Below are positions 1-10,158 of a stretch of DNA of 43,282 bases, in pieces. Source of the stretch: Holtermannia corniformis (Eukaryota > Basidiomycota > Tremellomycetes > Holtermanniales). The position numbers and the translations under genes are program-made. The notes under the pieces were generated by a model. It was not told the DNA's origin, made no database searches, and saw nothing but the letters and a program-made list of their open reading frames with translations. The DNA lies in contig BCIJ01000039.1 of assembly GCA_001599935.1 (NCBI GenBank), positions 93,479-136,760 of the forward strand. The letters are read 5' to 3'. How positions within the stretch are numbered: position 1 is the stretch's first letter; each line of letters starts with the position of its first letter.

Positions 1-1783
1 GATTCGCGGATCTCGCGGATACTGACTTTGACGACGAGGTTGAGAGTATGCGCGAAGCAGCGCACCCGATGAGTCTTGCCCTTGAAGAGGGGAAGTCCCA
101 TGCCGCCGAGACGTTGGCAAAGCTTGCCGTTGACTGAGTGATTGTCGCCNACNAACGTGAAAAGCTAAACCAGGGATCAGGGATATCCGCGGAATCCGTG
201 ATGATCCTTGCTCACGTGATCTTTCAAGTTCGCCTCTTTGAGGGACTCGTACACCAATTCNGCCAGTCGGTCGCCCGTATGAGCCGAGTCATCACTGCAG
301 AGCACGTCAGCGGCGTTCAAGAGCGCGCATATCACNTACTAGATGAAGTCGGTCACTGCCGACTCGATGACAGACTTGCCAGGCTCNCGATGCACCCAGC
401 TGGCGACCACTCCGACGAAGCTGGCATGATTGCCTGATGTCCAGCCATCGACGGCCAAGTGCAGGCCACGATTGACCCGTTCACGGATCTTGGCCATCAC
501 GATGGGTCTGACGAAGTGGAAAAACTCTACTGTCAACGCAGACAGGTTCGCGGGAGAGGGCGGACGAGGAATGAGGGGGCTGATGGACATTATAAGTTGT
601 TGGATCTGAAACTACATCAGTATCCGTGCCGATCCGCGCCGATCCGCGCCGATCCGCGGTCGACCGATCATGTGAAGACTCACGCAATCGTCTTTGACAA
701 GATTAAAAGGCCTGTTGTGCTTGGCGAAGCTTGTAATGAGGATAAAGAGGAGTTGGGAGCGGTTCATCGAACGCGGACGGTCGGTGGGGACGANTTGAGC
801 ACCGTCGGCGTCGATAGCCCTGCCCTTGCACCTGTCGAAGTGCTTTCGGACCTGGCCGCCAGACATGCCCTCGGTGATGTGCCGAATGATGATTGCGGGG
901 CAATTCCTGAAACGTATGAGCCTTCATCAAAGCTAGAATGATTCGAGGATCCGTGGATATCCGCGGATATCCGCGGATCCTCGAATCATCATCCTACTCA
1001 CCGGCAAGCCACTTGCACCCATGTACGGTCCCATTCAGGCAGCGAGGGATCCACTACANGTCCAGCGTGCTTGGCCTGCTCGTCGGAGAGCAGCTCAGCG
1101 GGAAACATCGTCAACCAAGACGGGCTCTTGGACTTCGCCTGCGTCTTGATGAGCCGATCAAGCGCTGCAGTCTTGCCCGGCCAATTGCGCGCGGTGTAGA
1201 CCCACGAGCCGCTAGTACTGCTCTTGGACTTGTCGGCAGCCGGAGACGGGCTCGGCGGCGGCGAGGGACTTGTAGCCCTGCCTTTGCCCTTTGGATCGGA
1301 GGTTTTGGCTTTGCCCGGCGTCTTTCGAGGNGTGCGAGGNTTNGNNGNTGNCTTTTNNGGTGCNGNTGGCCTGGCAGGNNCNTCGCCTGTCTTTGTNCGC
1401 GTCCGCTGAGCTGGCGGTTCAGCCTCGAGCTCGTCCTCGCCCTCTGGTTGGACTTCAGCGTGGGTGCNCTTTAACGGGGATGGCGCCACTGGTGTAGATG
1501 GACGTGGTACGCGGGGAGCGGGAGGGTTTGNCTGCGATGCTGAGTAGATATTAGCGAAAGGATTGCACCATCCGCGGATATCCGTGGATATCCGCGGATC
1601 CGCACTTACAAGATGCCCACCGCGGTGACGTTCTGGTTGACGGCGCGGGCGGCTTGGCGGGTGTTCGAGGGTTCTTTTTGCCAGGCGATCCCTTGCCCTG
1701 GGCTCGAAGGCGTTCGCGGTGCACTACAAGCTTGTCAGTATCATGATTAGGCGTATCCGCGATCGAAGCTTACATTCTCCCAT
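1..1783 (-). CDS. hAT-family transposase, spliced, 3' part outside window
   Basis: DNA transposase of the hAT superfamily. Exons read on the minus strand: 1774-1783, 1610-1723, 1002-1539, 684-906, 340-606, 216-294, 27-164; the gene continues past the window edge. Seen: a BED-like zinc site (ACRNC, then H and C in RKHFDRC), the PFNLV block, LAVDGWTSGNHASFVG, HTGDRLAELVYESL, GDNHSVNGKL and CFAHTLNLVVK, all in the order typical of hAT proteins. Splice phases agree at every junction except near 600, where one extra A in a short A run shifts the frame; this is a real frameshift or an assembly error. Several codons contain N. The start at 1783 (MGE, then an intron) is tentative because a chromovirus LTR begins only 20 bp upstream. 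The N-terminal third is low-complexity, rich in P, K and S. Five introns carry a GATATCCGCGG palindrome. Family call is firm; activity unknown. Confidence 0.82.
627..660. repeat. Short tandem GCCGATCCGC array in transposase intron
   Basis: Consecutive copies of a 10-bp unit (GCCGATCCGC) lie in intron 607-683 of the hAT gene. The unit is a variant of the GATCCGCGG motif found in the neighbouring introns. Confidence 0.8.
938..989. repeat. 52-bp near-perfect palindrome in transposase intron
   Basis: The two 26-nt halves are reverse complements except for one pair (T at 954 opposite G). It is built from GGATCC, GGATATCC and CCGCGG steps. It lies inside the intron 907-1001 of the hAT transposase gene, clear of the donor (GTGAGT, minus strand) and acceptor (TTTCAG). 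Confidence 0.9.
1570..1599. repeat. Second GATATCCGCGG palindrome, in another transposase intron
   Basis: Perfect 14-bp arms (ATCCGCGGATATCC and its complement) flank a 2-nt centre (GT). It sits in intron 1540-1609 of the hAT gene and shares the motif of the palindrome at 938-989. Confidence 0.9.
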
Positions 1784-1803
1784 TGTTTTTAGCTTGGGAC
1801 TGG

Positions 1804-2234
1804 TGTGAGGATGCGGTTGCTGAGAGACGACGGGCGTCGGCGCTCGGCGGAAGTCGCGGAAGGTTTTAGGTAGATCGGCGACGCGTGACGACTCTTAGGT
1901 CGCTAGGCGGAGCAGAGCTAGCTGGTACTCGAGAACTACTTAGAGTACTCGAGGGTTTGACTTTAGTCTGTGGGTTGCGATAGCAATAGGTAACTGTTGG
2001 GATGTACAAGTGTGATGCATCTCTCGAGGCGTGAGACGCCGTATGACTACGGCAGTCGGAGCGCGCCGAGCTCCGCGATCTTCGAGCGAGGCGAGCGGCG
2101 AGCGGCGAGCGGCGTTTGGTTTGTGAGATACGCGGCTAATGCCGTCCGCCTAAGAACGACCCTCAGTAGCCGTTGCGGCGTGCTGATGACCTCTCGAGCG
2201 GCGCCTGCTCTCGTGCCGACTACCCTCCGTGACA
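1804..2234 (-). repeat. 3' long terminal repeat of the chromovirus
   Basis: Read on the minus strand it begins TGTCACGG and ends CCTCACA, giving the TGT...ACA ends expected of an LTR. Its first 95 plus-strand bases (1804-1898) recur exactly at 12894-12988. The inner boundary at 2234 is inferred from the TG terminus next to the polypurine tract, because the other LTR is lost in the gap. Confidence 0.85.
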
Positions 2235-2249
2235 ATCCCCCCCCCCAGG
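2235..2249 (-). other. Polypurine tract of the chromovirus
   Basis: On the minus strand this reads CCTGGGGGGGGGGAT, ending directly at the LTR terminus TGTCAC. A purine run at this place is the expected primer for plus-strand DNA synthesis in LTR elements. Confidence 0.7.
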
Positions 2250-2564
2250 CCCGCTCGAGGGTCCATGACGCCGTCGGAACCTAGCCTTGTTTCGGCCGTC
2301 GGCAGGCGCGCACCGGAGCGTTTGAGGGTGGACCTTTCGTCGTCCAGCGTGGGCTTGGGTTAGGCTGACGCGCGGGTAGCCCTGGCCGCGGTTCGGCCAG
2401 GACCATGCGGTTTCTTTTGCGCGGCGCCCGCCGCCTTGCGCTCTCCGTCGAGGGGCCTTCCTTTAGGGCGGTGTGTGGTCGCTAAAGGCAGGGGCCTAGG
2501 GAAAGATGGAGTTTCAACGTCGGGTGGCGCCGCGCGGTTTGTTTTGTTGACCCATGTTCGACCG

Positions 2565-2570
2565 TATAAA
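2565..2570 (+). promoter_or_regulatory. TATA box of the antisense gene
   Basis: TATAAA lies 27 bp upstream of the ATG at 2597, inside the internal region of the retroelement and pointing opposite to gag-pol. It suggests the extra gene has its own promoter. Confidence 0.5.
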
Positions 2571-2596
2571 CACTTGGTGGGCGCGCGTCGCCTTCA

Positions 2597-4892
2597 ATGC
2601 TCTTCTCCACCCAGTCCCAACCAACTGACTTGAAGCCTCCTCGCGGTTACAAGCAACTCGTCATTCGAGCTGTGAACTCGGTTCTTCTGTCGCACCGTCT
2701 GTACGCGCCCTCGCCCGCCACTCTCAGCGGCAAGGACGCCGAGAATTTCGTTTGGCCGCCCAAGACTTTGTCGTTCGACAACCAGATTAAGTGGGTCTTT
2801 GGCCACTTCAACGGACTGGCTGGTACGTGTTCGACAGCGGAGAAGGAAGAAAAGGCGGGGGGGGGGGGGGGGGGGGGGAAAGTCCCGGCGCGCCGCTCGC
2901 CGCTGACCCGCGCAGGTGAACCCAGGTATTTGCGTCTTGATCCTTCGGCGCCGTCCTCGACCTCTCCCTTCTCTCCCGAAAAGCACTTCGTTCAGGAGAG
3001 CAAGCGTCTCCTTCCCTCGGCGTCCGTTGTTGATCCGGCGCCGCCTCTCGACTCGGTTCCACCAATTCCTTCGTCCCCTCCCTCTCCGCCCGTCGCCGGT
3101 CCTAGCCGCTTGTCCCTCTCGTTCAGTCCGGAGCCTGAGGCGTTTGAGCACCCGGACGAACCGCCTCCTCATTCCTCTAGTAAGCTATTGATGATCTTGA
3201 TCGTTGGTTGAGCAATGTTGACCGAATCCAGTCAATCGTTATCGTTCTCGTGTGTTGTTTTCTTATTTTTCTTCCTCTGTCGGCGGGCGCCGCGCTGACC
3301 GTCCGCAGCTACTCGTTCGCCCGTTCTCTCTCGTGTGTTGTTTTTCTATTTTCTTTTCTTTTGTCGGTGGGCGCCGCGCTGACTGTCTGTAGCCACCCGT
3401 TCGCCCGATTCCTCTCGTGTGTTGTTTTTCTTTTATATTTTCTCTTCGTCGTTGGGTGCCGCGCTGACTCGTCGCAGCCACTCGCTCGCCTGGTTTTCGT
3501 GCGTTGTTTTTGTTTTTCTGTTGCTTCTCTCTTCGTCGCTGGGCGCCGCGTTGACAGTTTGCAGCTACCCGCTCACTCTCGTCCTCTGCTTCCCTTCCGC
3601 ATTCCCCTGTTCCGCCCCGCCGCGTCACCTTCGCCGCCATGCCCCCGCGTCGTTCCCTCACTCTCAAGGTTATCTCGGCCGAGGACTGCGAGGCGTACGT
3701 CATCGATCTGAAGAAGATCGAATACGACGACCTCAAGGCCGACACCGGCCAGTCGCATGTTTGCTCCGACGGCAACGAGGCGGTACTGGTGGCGCCGTCC
3801 GCCGAGCTCATTCGTACGGCTCGTCGCCACCAATACGACATGATCCGGGTGGTCGATCTTCCCGAACCGTGGTTGCCCCCGCCTACGAAGTCGGGTAGTT
3901 TGCCGGCCGTTATGTTCAAGTGCGTAGCCGACTAGTGGTTGGTTGTTCCTAACTTTAACAGCCCCAACTACGACGCCAATGCGTGCGTCCGTTGTCGTAC
4001 GTCGGGTTACCTTTGCGCCTATGACACGCCCACCCGCAAGGCCTGCTGGGCCTGTTCTACCTTTGGTCGCCGCTGCGATATGTCGGAGGCGTCCGACAAT
4101 GACATCGCGTTAGCCGAGTCGGCGCCGACCGAGTTGTCGGAGAAGACTCGCAAGGGCAAGGCTCCGGCCAACCCCTTTTTGGTAACTCCGACCAAACAGA
4201 CAGGGTCGTCGTCGACCGGGGTCACTCCCCGCGTCCAGTCCTTGCTGGACGTTCCGGTGGAAGGCTCCGATGCTGGTGATGACGTCGCCGTGCGTACCGT
4301 CCGTTGAAGTCGCCGCGCGGCGCTGATGATCATAGGACTTTGCCGACAAGCTCTACCCGATCCAGAGGTGGAGCCGTGCGTATGAGGGCAAGAACGCGCC
4401 CTTCGAGCTGGACTTCCAAGTGACCCTGCCTAATGGCATGCCCACGTCGAACGGTCTGCTCATCATGGGCGGGTTCATCACGCCGGTGGTGTCGGCCAAG
4501 TCGACGGCTTCGACGACGAAGTGCCACCTCCGGGTGTTGTGTCAACGCATGTGGGTACTAGTTCCGGTCGGGACTAGTGTTGACTAGGTGCAGGCAGATA
4601 CCTCGTCTCATCCATCGGTACGGCGCCGACCGTCAATTTGCGCCGCACCGGTCGGAGAGGGCCCGGCTCAGCGACGCGATGACTCGATTCTCGTCCGAAG
4701 TGCTTGAGGACGACGCGTGAGTTTAACTAGTCGGTTCTGGTTACGGAGTTGACAATTTTCTTCAGGTCCGTAGAGCCCTGCCGAGACGAGACGCCTGAGT
4801 TGGAGGAGATGGGCTTCGGCCTTGACCGTACTCCCACTCGGACGAAGCGGAAGGCATCGGCGTCAGGCTCACCGGAGAAGAGGCGTAGGTAG
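2597..4892 (+). CDS. Antisense spliced gene inside the chromovirus; Zn2Cys6-like protein of unknown function
   Basis: Seven exons: 2597-2822, 2916-3179, 3565-3919, 3962-4289, 4336-4550, 4588-4716, 4766-4892. They join in frame at all six junctions (1644 nt, 547 aa), with GT-AG introns mostly of 37-93 nt and one of 385 nt. The N-terminal part contains PRGYKQLVIRAVNSVLLSHR and a P/S-rich stretch. The middle holds a cysteine cluster spaced C-x2-C-x6-C-x9-C-x2-C-x6-C (CVRC...C...CWAC...C), which fits the fungal Zn(II)2Cys6 spacing. The tail TKRKASASGSPEKRRR looks like a nuclear localisation signal. I recognise no homologue. The gene lies between pol and the 3' LTR and runs convergent to pol, with the stops about 200 bp apart. 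Position, strand and splicing recall the antisense ORFs of some plant gypsy elements. A role in transcription or silencing control is only inference; a captured host gene is the alternative. Confidence 0.7.
3276..3564 (+). repeat. Tandem repeat of a 3' splice-site cassette (about 85 bp x 4)
   Basis: Units of about 85 bp each contain a T-rich tract, the block GGGCGCCGCGCTGAC (branch-point-like CTGAC) and an AG end (3308, 3392, 3477, 3564). All lie in the third intron of the antisense gene, downstream of the donor at 3180. Only the last acceptor (3564) keeps the downstream reading frame open and in phase. Confidence 0.85.
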
Positions 4893-5094
4893 GCGCGGGT
4901 GGGGAGGTGAGCGGTGGCGCGCTCCCTCCTGTACCTATGCTTGGATTCGTGGGTGGCAGTTCGGGTCGGGTCGGTCGGGTCGCGGTGTGTATAGGGAGGA
5001 AGGTCGGCGAGAGGGTTGAGTAGACAGTTGCTAGATGCACGAAGTCCTCCCCTCGTTTGCTGCTTTGATCTCGGGCGAGCTACCCCCGTGACCG

Positions 5095-8000
5095 CTAACT
5101 TTTAGCTCCGCGCGCCGACGCGCGCCATTCCGATTGAGCGGTCCTCTCGTATTCTTGATATCGGGGCGAAGCTCGGTAGTCCTTAACCAACGCAGCCGCG
5201 TTCCGTAAGTCCGCCGATGATTGCAGGGAATTCTCTGCCTCTGGATAGTCTTTCCACTTGACCACGTACTGAATAGTGCGGTGCTGTCCTCGTTTTCGGT
5301 AAGAGTGTCCTCGGATGGCTTCCACTTCGTATTCTGTTGGCCCGGTAGAGTTGTTAGGAACTATGGGGCGTGGCTGGTCGCTCGGTACTGCGTCGATACG
5401 GTAGGGTTCCAAATGGGCAATGTTGATGACGTTATGGCGGCGCCAAGAGCTCGGCAACTTCAGCCGATACGCTAAACTGGAGATCACCTCTTGAACTTCG
5501 AAGGGACCGGTAAAACGAGGTCCAAGCTTGCTGGTGTCGAATCCTTGTAGTCGCATGCTGCGCACGTTTAGTTTAACCAGGTCACCGACTTCATACGACT
5601 GCGGTCGGCGACCTCGATCGTACGCTCGTCGTTGGTAGCTTTGAGCAAACTTGATGGCTTGTCGTGCGGCGGCAAGGTCGTTCTCGTGGCGGAACAAGAA
5701 GTCGTCTGTAGTAGCGTTCAATGTCGGTGTGAATGGTCGGTTTTCGCCGCTGGAGAGCAAGGAAGGGTTGGCAGGGTCTGATCCGTACAAGAGTCGGTAT
5801 GGAGAGTAGCCCGTGGAAGAATGAACGGCAGTGTTATACGCGTAGTTTACAGCGCTCAGCGCCGATAGCCATTCCCCGTCGTGTTGTAAGGCGTGGCAGC
5901 GCAAGCCAATCTCCATGGTCTGGTTGACGATCTCGGTGGCTCCGTCGGTCTGGGGGTGGTAGGAAGTGGACATAGCGAGCTTCACTCCCCACCGTCGGGC
6001 GAGCTCCTGCCAGAAGAGCCCTGTCCATCGAGGATCACGATCCGAGATGATGATAGTCGGTAGTCCGTGGCGAAGGACGACATGTTCATAAATTAGTCGC
6101 GCCGACTCCCGCTCATCGGTAGTGGTGTTGCACGGAATGAATTCTGCGTATCTTGAAAGCTTGTCCACTACTACCAGGATGGCATCTTTGGACGTTTCGT
6201 CATGTTCCAGTCGGGCGGGTGGTAGCCCAGTGACGAAGTCCATTGAGATTACTTCGAACGGTCGAGCGGGTATAGGCAAGGGCTGCAGAAAGCCAACCTT
6301 GCCCAAGTGAGACGGTTTGGCCTTTTGGCAAACGTCGCAAGTTCGACAGTACCCTTCCACGTCTGCACTGATGCTAGGCCACCAATGGTGCTGAAGCAAC
6401 CGGGACGTTGTCCGCCGGGCGCCGGCGTGCGAGCCCTTGCTGGCCTCGTCGTGCGCTTGGCGGATGATTTGAGCTCGAATGGCGCCCTTCGGTACGTATA
6501 CTCGCCAAGCGCCTTCTGCGTTTTCGACTAGTAACCATCCACTCGGTGCCCAATGATAGGGGGCGTAGGCGTGCCTCCAGGATTCTTGTGGGTCGTCTGC
6601 TTTGGAGATTCGTTCGGTTTGGATCCTGTCGATGATGCGCCGCGCAGCAGCGTCCTCGTCTAGTTCCTTTCGATAGAGTCGCAGCACTTCCGGATCCACG
6701 CTAATTTCGAGGCGGGAGAGGTTTGAAAGGGGGAGTTCAATGGGGATTCCCACTTCTCCGTCCCTTACGACCTTCGATGACTCGGGCTCGTCGATTGATT
6801 GTTCCGTCGGGACTTCGGCGATGATCGCCTCTAGGTTTCTGACGCGTTTCTTGTTCCGTGTGACGGCCATTGCGGTACCTGTAATTAAGGAAGACTGTTG
6901 GTACACTACTAGAGCGCGCCGAACTTGGCGTTGCTGGGAGTGGGGAGCCTGGCTTGTTTCTTGAGTAGTCTTATGGACTAGACATAAGGCGCCGCTGAGC
7001 GCGTGATTTTGATTGGCCCATTGCACCGCCCGTAAGGGTTGAGTACAGGCGACTAGCATGGCCAGGTGTCCTTCTTTACCTTCCATCGGCGGTTCATTCC
7101 CTTCGTCTTCTTTCAAGGCGATTACTGGCTCCTCGCTTGCGGCCTGGGTAGGACTGGTGTTGGCTGGCCTGGCGAAGTCGCGAGAGAGAGGATCGCAGTT
7201 GCTGTGGCTTTTGCCTGGTCGGTGCTGCAAACGCATTTTTGGAAAGCTGGCGTACGTCAAGCCATACGACGCTAAGCGGCGGTTGACGCTTTCGAAGGTT
7301 CGTGCCCACGTTAACGCTGAGTGATCAGTGATTACCAGTAGCTCTTCCCCCTCCACGATGGGCATGAATTTTACCAGAGCGTCTCGCACGCCCAGAGCCT
7401 CCCTTTCCGTAGTCGAGTAGTTGCGCTCAGCTGGCTGCAAAATGCGCGTCCAGTATGCAATCACGCGCTCCACCCACACGACGTTGTCATCTAATGATGT
7501 AGCGGACAACAAAGGCAGCTGGGGCGCGTCGTGCACGCCGCCGTACGAAGTAATGTGCGCCGCGCTGCAGGGCGCGGCGCGGCGCAGCCGGTGATGCTCG
7601 TCGAGCTTGGTGTAAAGAGCCGTGCCTTTAAGGTCGGCGACTCGGATGGGTTGCACCTGTTGTAGGGTCCCTGCAATGCCGTAGCCGGAAGCGTCGGTGT
7701 ACAATCGGTAAGGAAGACCGTGCATCGGGTGTGACAAGACGGGCGCCGTCCGCAGGCTGGTTTTGGCGGCTTCGAACGCGCGCTGATGCTCCGCCGTCCA
7801 TTCCCACGGGGTATCGTTGCGGAGCAGTTTGAACAGCGGCGAGCTCCACCAAGCGTGGTACGGCATGTACATGCTGAAATATTGCACCATGCCTTGGAAT
7901 CGCCGCAGGGAGTTGACCGTTGTGGGAGCGGGAAAGTCGACGATAGCTTTGACCTTTTCAGCGTCGGTGTACATGCCGAGACGAGAGACCTTATGCCCCA

Positions 8001-10151
8001 ATAGCATAACGGATTGGTATCCGAGGTGACACTTGTCGGGTGATAGTTTGAGCTTGGCGTCGATCATGGCGCGGAGCACGCCGCGCACGTGAGACAAGTG
8101 GTCGTCGAACGTCTTGGAGTAGACGACGATGTCGTCGATGTACACCAAAGCGAAGACCCAGAGGAAAGCGGCTAACGCCGTTTGCATGACCCGCTGGAAA
8201 ATGGCGGGACCATTGCGTAACCCGAAGGGCAGTCTCCGGAATTGGTAGTGACCTCGGTGGCAGCGGAACGCAGTTTTGTCGCGTTCTTCTGCGGCCAACT
8301 CGAGCTGAGTGAATCCAGCGAGAGCATCGAAGGTCGATAGCCATTGGCTCCCCGAAAGGGCGTTGAATATGTCGGTCTGGCGAGGAATTGGAAACTCGTC
8401 GGGGATGGTCACGTCGTTGAGCTTGCGGTAGTCGACGCACAACCGAGGCTTCTTATTACGGTACACGACGATGATCGGGAAGCCCCACGGGGACTTTGAA
8501 GCTTCGATCACGCCGTTACTGAGCCACTTGTCGATTTGCTTGTCGATATCGAGGCGTTTTTCTGGTGACGCATGGTAAGGCGGTAACGAGATGGGGCGCG
8601 CGTCGCCGACTAGCGGAATCTTGATGTCGGCCGCGTTGTCGCCGAGCGCCCCGTCCAGACTGAAGGCAGACAAGTTCTCCTTGACCACTTTGAGGATAGC
8701 TGCGCGTTGAGCGGCAGTACATTTCGGGTTGATGTCAAGAGATTTTTCCCAAGAGGAACTGGGCGTGTCTGTTGGTGGCACCTCTGCAGTTTTGGGACCG
8801 TAAAGCTCCAGTTCCTCCGGAGTCTTCTCATTGGGCGCGTCGACCGCCTCGGGATTGTCGTGAGCTGAAGGTCGCAAAATGTCTGCGTAGTGCTTGAAGA
8901 CTAAGGCGTGTTGGACCATGTCTGCGCGGTCGTTCGCGTCGAGTCTAGCGCCGTCCAAGAATTCGGTGGCATCGTCTAGGATGGCCAAGATGCTACCCGC
9001 CTCGATGGTTTGGGCTTTACTAGTGGTGTTGGAGACGTGTAGATGATCACTAGTCTCATTCAGGATTACCCATGGCGTGGTGTCTCGGCTTTGCCAACAA
9101 GGTAAGTCAGTGGCGAAAGACTTAATATGGTGGGCGACCGCCGCCTGGTTGGCGTCGAGCGACGCGATGAATTTGACCGGCCTTGAACGTTGGCTGGGGA
9201 TGACAGTTTGCCTTTCTGCTATGATAACGCGTTGGCCTTCGTTAGTCAACGCGGAGTATCCTGGAGGATCGAATACTACTCGTCGGTCTGGTCGAAAGCG
9301 GGGTCGTTGAGCGCCACTCGGCGCCATTTGCGCAGAGCGCCTCGTGAGAAAGGCTTTCGACGCGTCGTCGAGCGGCACCACAGGAGGTGTTGTTTTTTCC
9401 TCCCTAGCTTGGACTTGATGCCCTCCCGCCAGTGTCAGGTGAGTACCGGTCTCCTCGCGGTTAATCGAGATGCCGTATTGTCGTTGACTGGGAGTGCCCA
9501 GTAGTAGAGCCACTGGCAGTTTGGGTAACACCCAAGCTTCGACAGTCAACTCGATCCATCGGTTATCGGTGGTTCGCCATCGTATGGGCAAGTCGACGTA
9601 GAATCGCAAGTGGGCTCCTCCGGCGGCTCCATTGACGAGTAGTTTCTGGTTGCTCGTTTTCTTGCGGGGTGCGCCTACAAGCGATGACAAGAAAACATCG
9701 CTGACCAGCGACAGGTCTGCACCCGTGTCTACGCACGACTCGAAGGGATAGGAGCCTGACGGCAGCACGAGTGTGGAAGGTACGGATAGAAAGGTGTGTC
9801 CCAAGTGGAGCGCTCCGGTCGGCCGAGTGAAAGACGGTTCGATCTTGATGACTGCGGAGTGATCGTCGACGGGCGGAGATGGCAGAGAAGAAATTCTGTC
9901 GAGTTCCGCTGCTACGAGCAGAGCCCAAGACTGGGAGGGAGAGGTCAAAGCGGGAACTGACAACGCGCCTACCGGGGACGAAGTAGTAAGGGTGTCAGAG
10001 GAAGAGAGGACCAATGAAAAGGAAGAATTTGCGACGGCGGTCGCAGAAGGAGGTGACGATGCAATAGAAGAAGAATGAGAATGATGATGAGATCCGCCTG
10101 GGTTGGGGCTATCCAGTAAGCGTGCAGACGGCACGTCGCTTACTGGCGAGC
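5095..10151 (-). CDS. pol: Pol polyprotein: protease, RT, RNase H, integrase, chromodomain
   Basis: Copies the element RNA to DNA and inserts it. The open frame has no ATG at its start and is entered by -1 frameshift from gag at 10152. Residue numbers count from the GTG codon at 10134 (about 1680 residues). Aspartic protease: DTGA at about 136. Reverse transcriptase at about 530-740, with D603 (STFDALAGFTQL) and YIDD at 665-668. RNase H at about 808-985: YTDASG, TEREALG, ITDHSAL, DPLSR, with an insert of about 60 residues after the first aspartate motif. Integrase zinc site: H1228, H1236, C1266, C1269. Catalytic core D1299, D1365, E1401 with exact DD35E spacing. GPF-type C-terminal part, then a chromodomain at about 1600-1655 (YEVEAIRGH, YVVKWKDYP). 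No internal stop, so it is plausibly active. The chromodomain has SLQSS where family members usually have a tryptophan (TWEP). Confidence 0.95.
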
Positions 10152-10158
10152 TTTTCCC
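10113..10158 (-). promoter_or_regulatory. -1 ribosomal frameshift signal between gag and pol
   Basis: On the minus strand the gag frame reads TCG GGA AAA, giving the slippery heptamer G GGA AAA at 10158-10152. After a 5-nt spacer (GCTCG) comes a perfect 10-bp inverted repeat, CCAGTAAGCG (10146-10137) and CGCTTACTGG (10122-10113), with a 14-nt loop. The stem contains the gag stop codon (10142-10140). Slipping back one base on AAA leads exactly into the pol frame. Confidence 0.85.

Noticed and set aside
2858..2880. Poly-G run of about 20 bases
   Set aside because: It lies inside a predicted intron of the antisense gene and is most simply a slippage-prone homopolymer. Its length may be an assembly artefact.
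3263..3919. Minus-strand open frame of 218 codons
   Set aside because: It is the complement of the repeated intron and exon of the antisense gene, and its repetitive arginine-rich protein comes from the 85-bp repeats.
5095..10134. Pol as a separate gene starting at 10134
   Set aside because: That start is a GTG, not ATG, and the frame is open further upstream to the slippery site, so a gag-pol frameshift explains it better.
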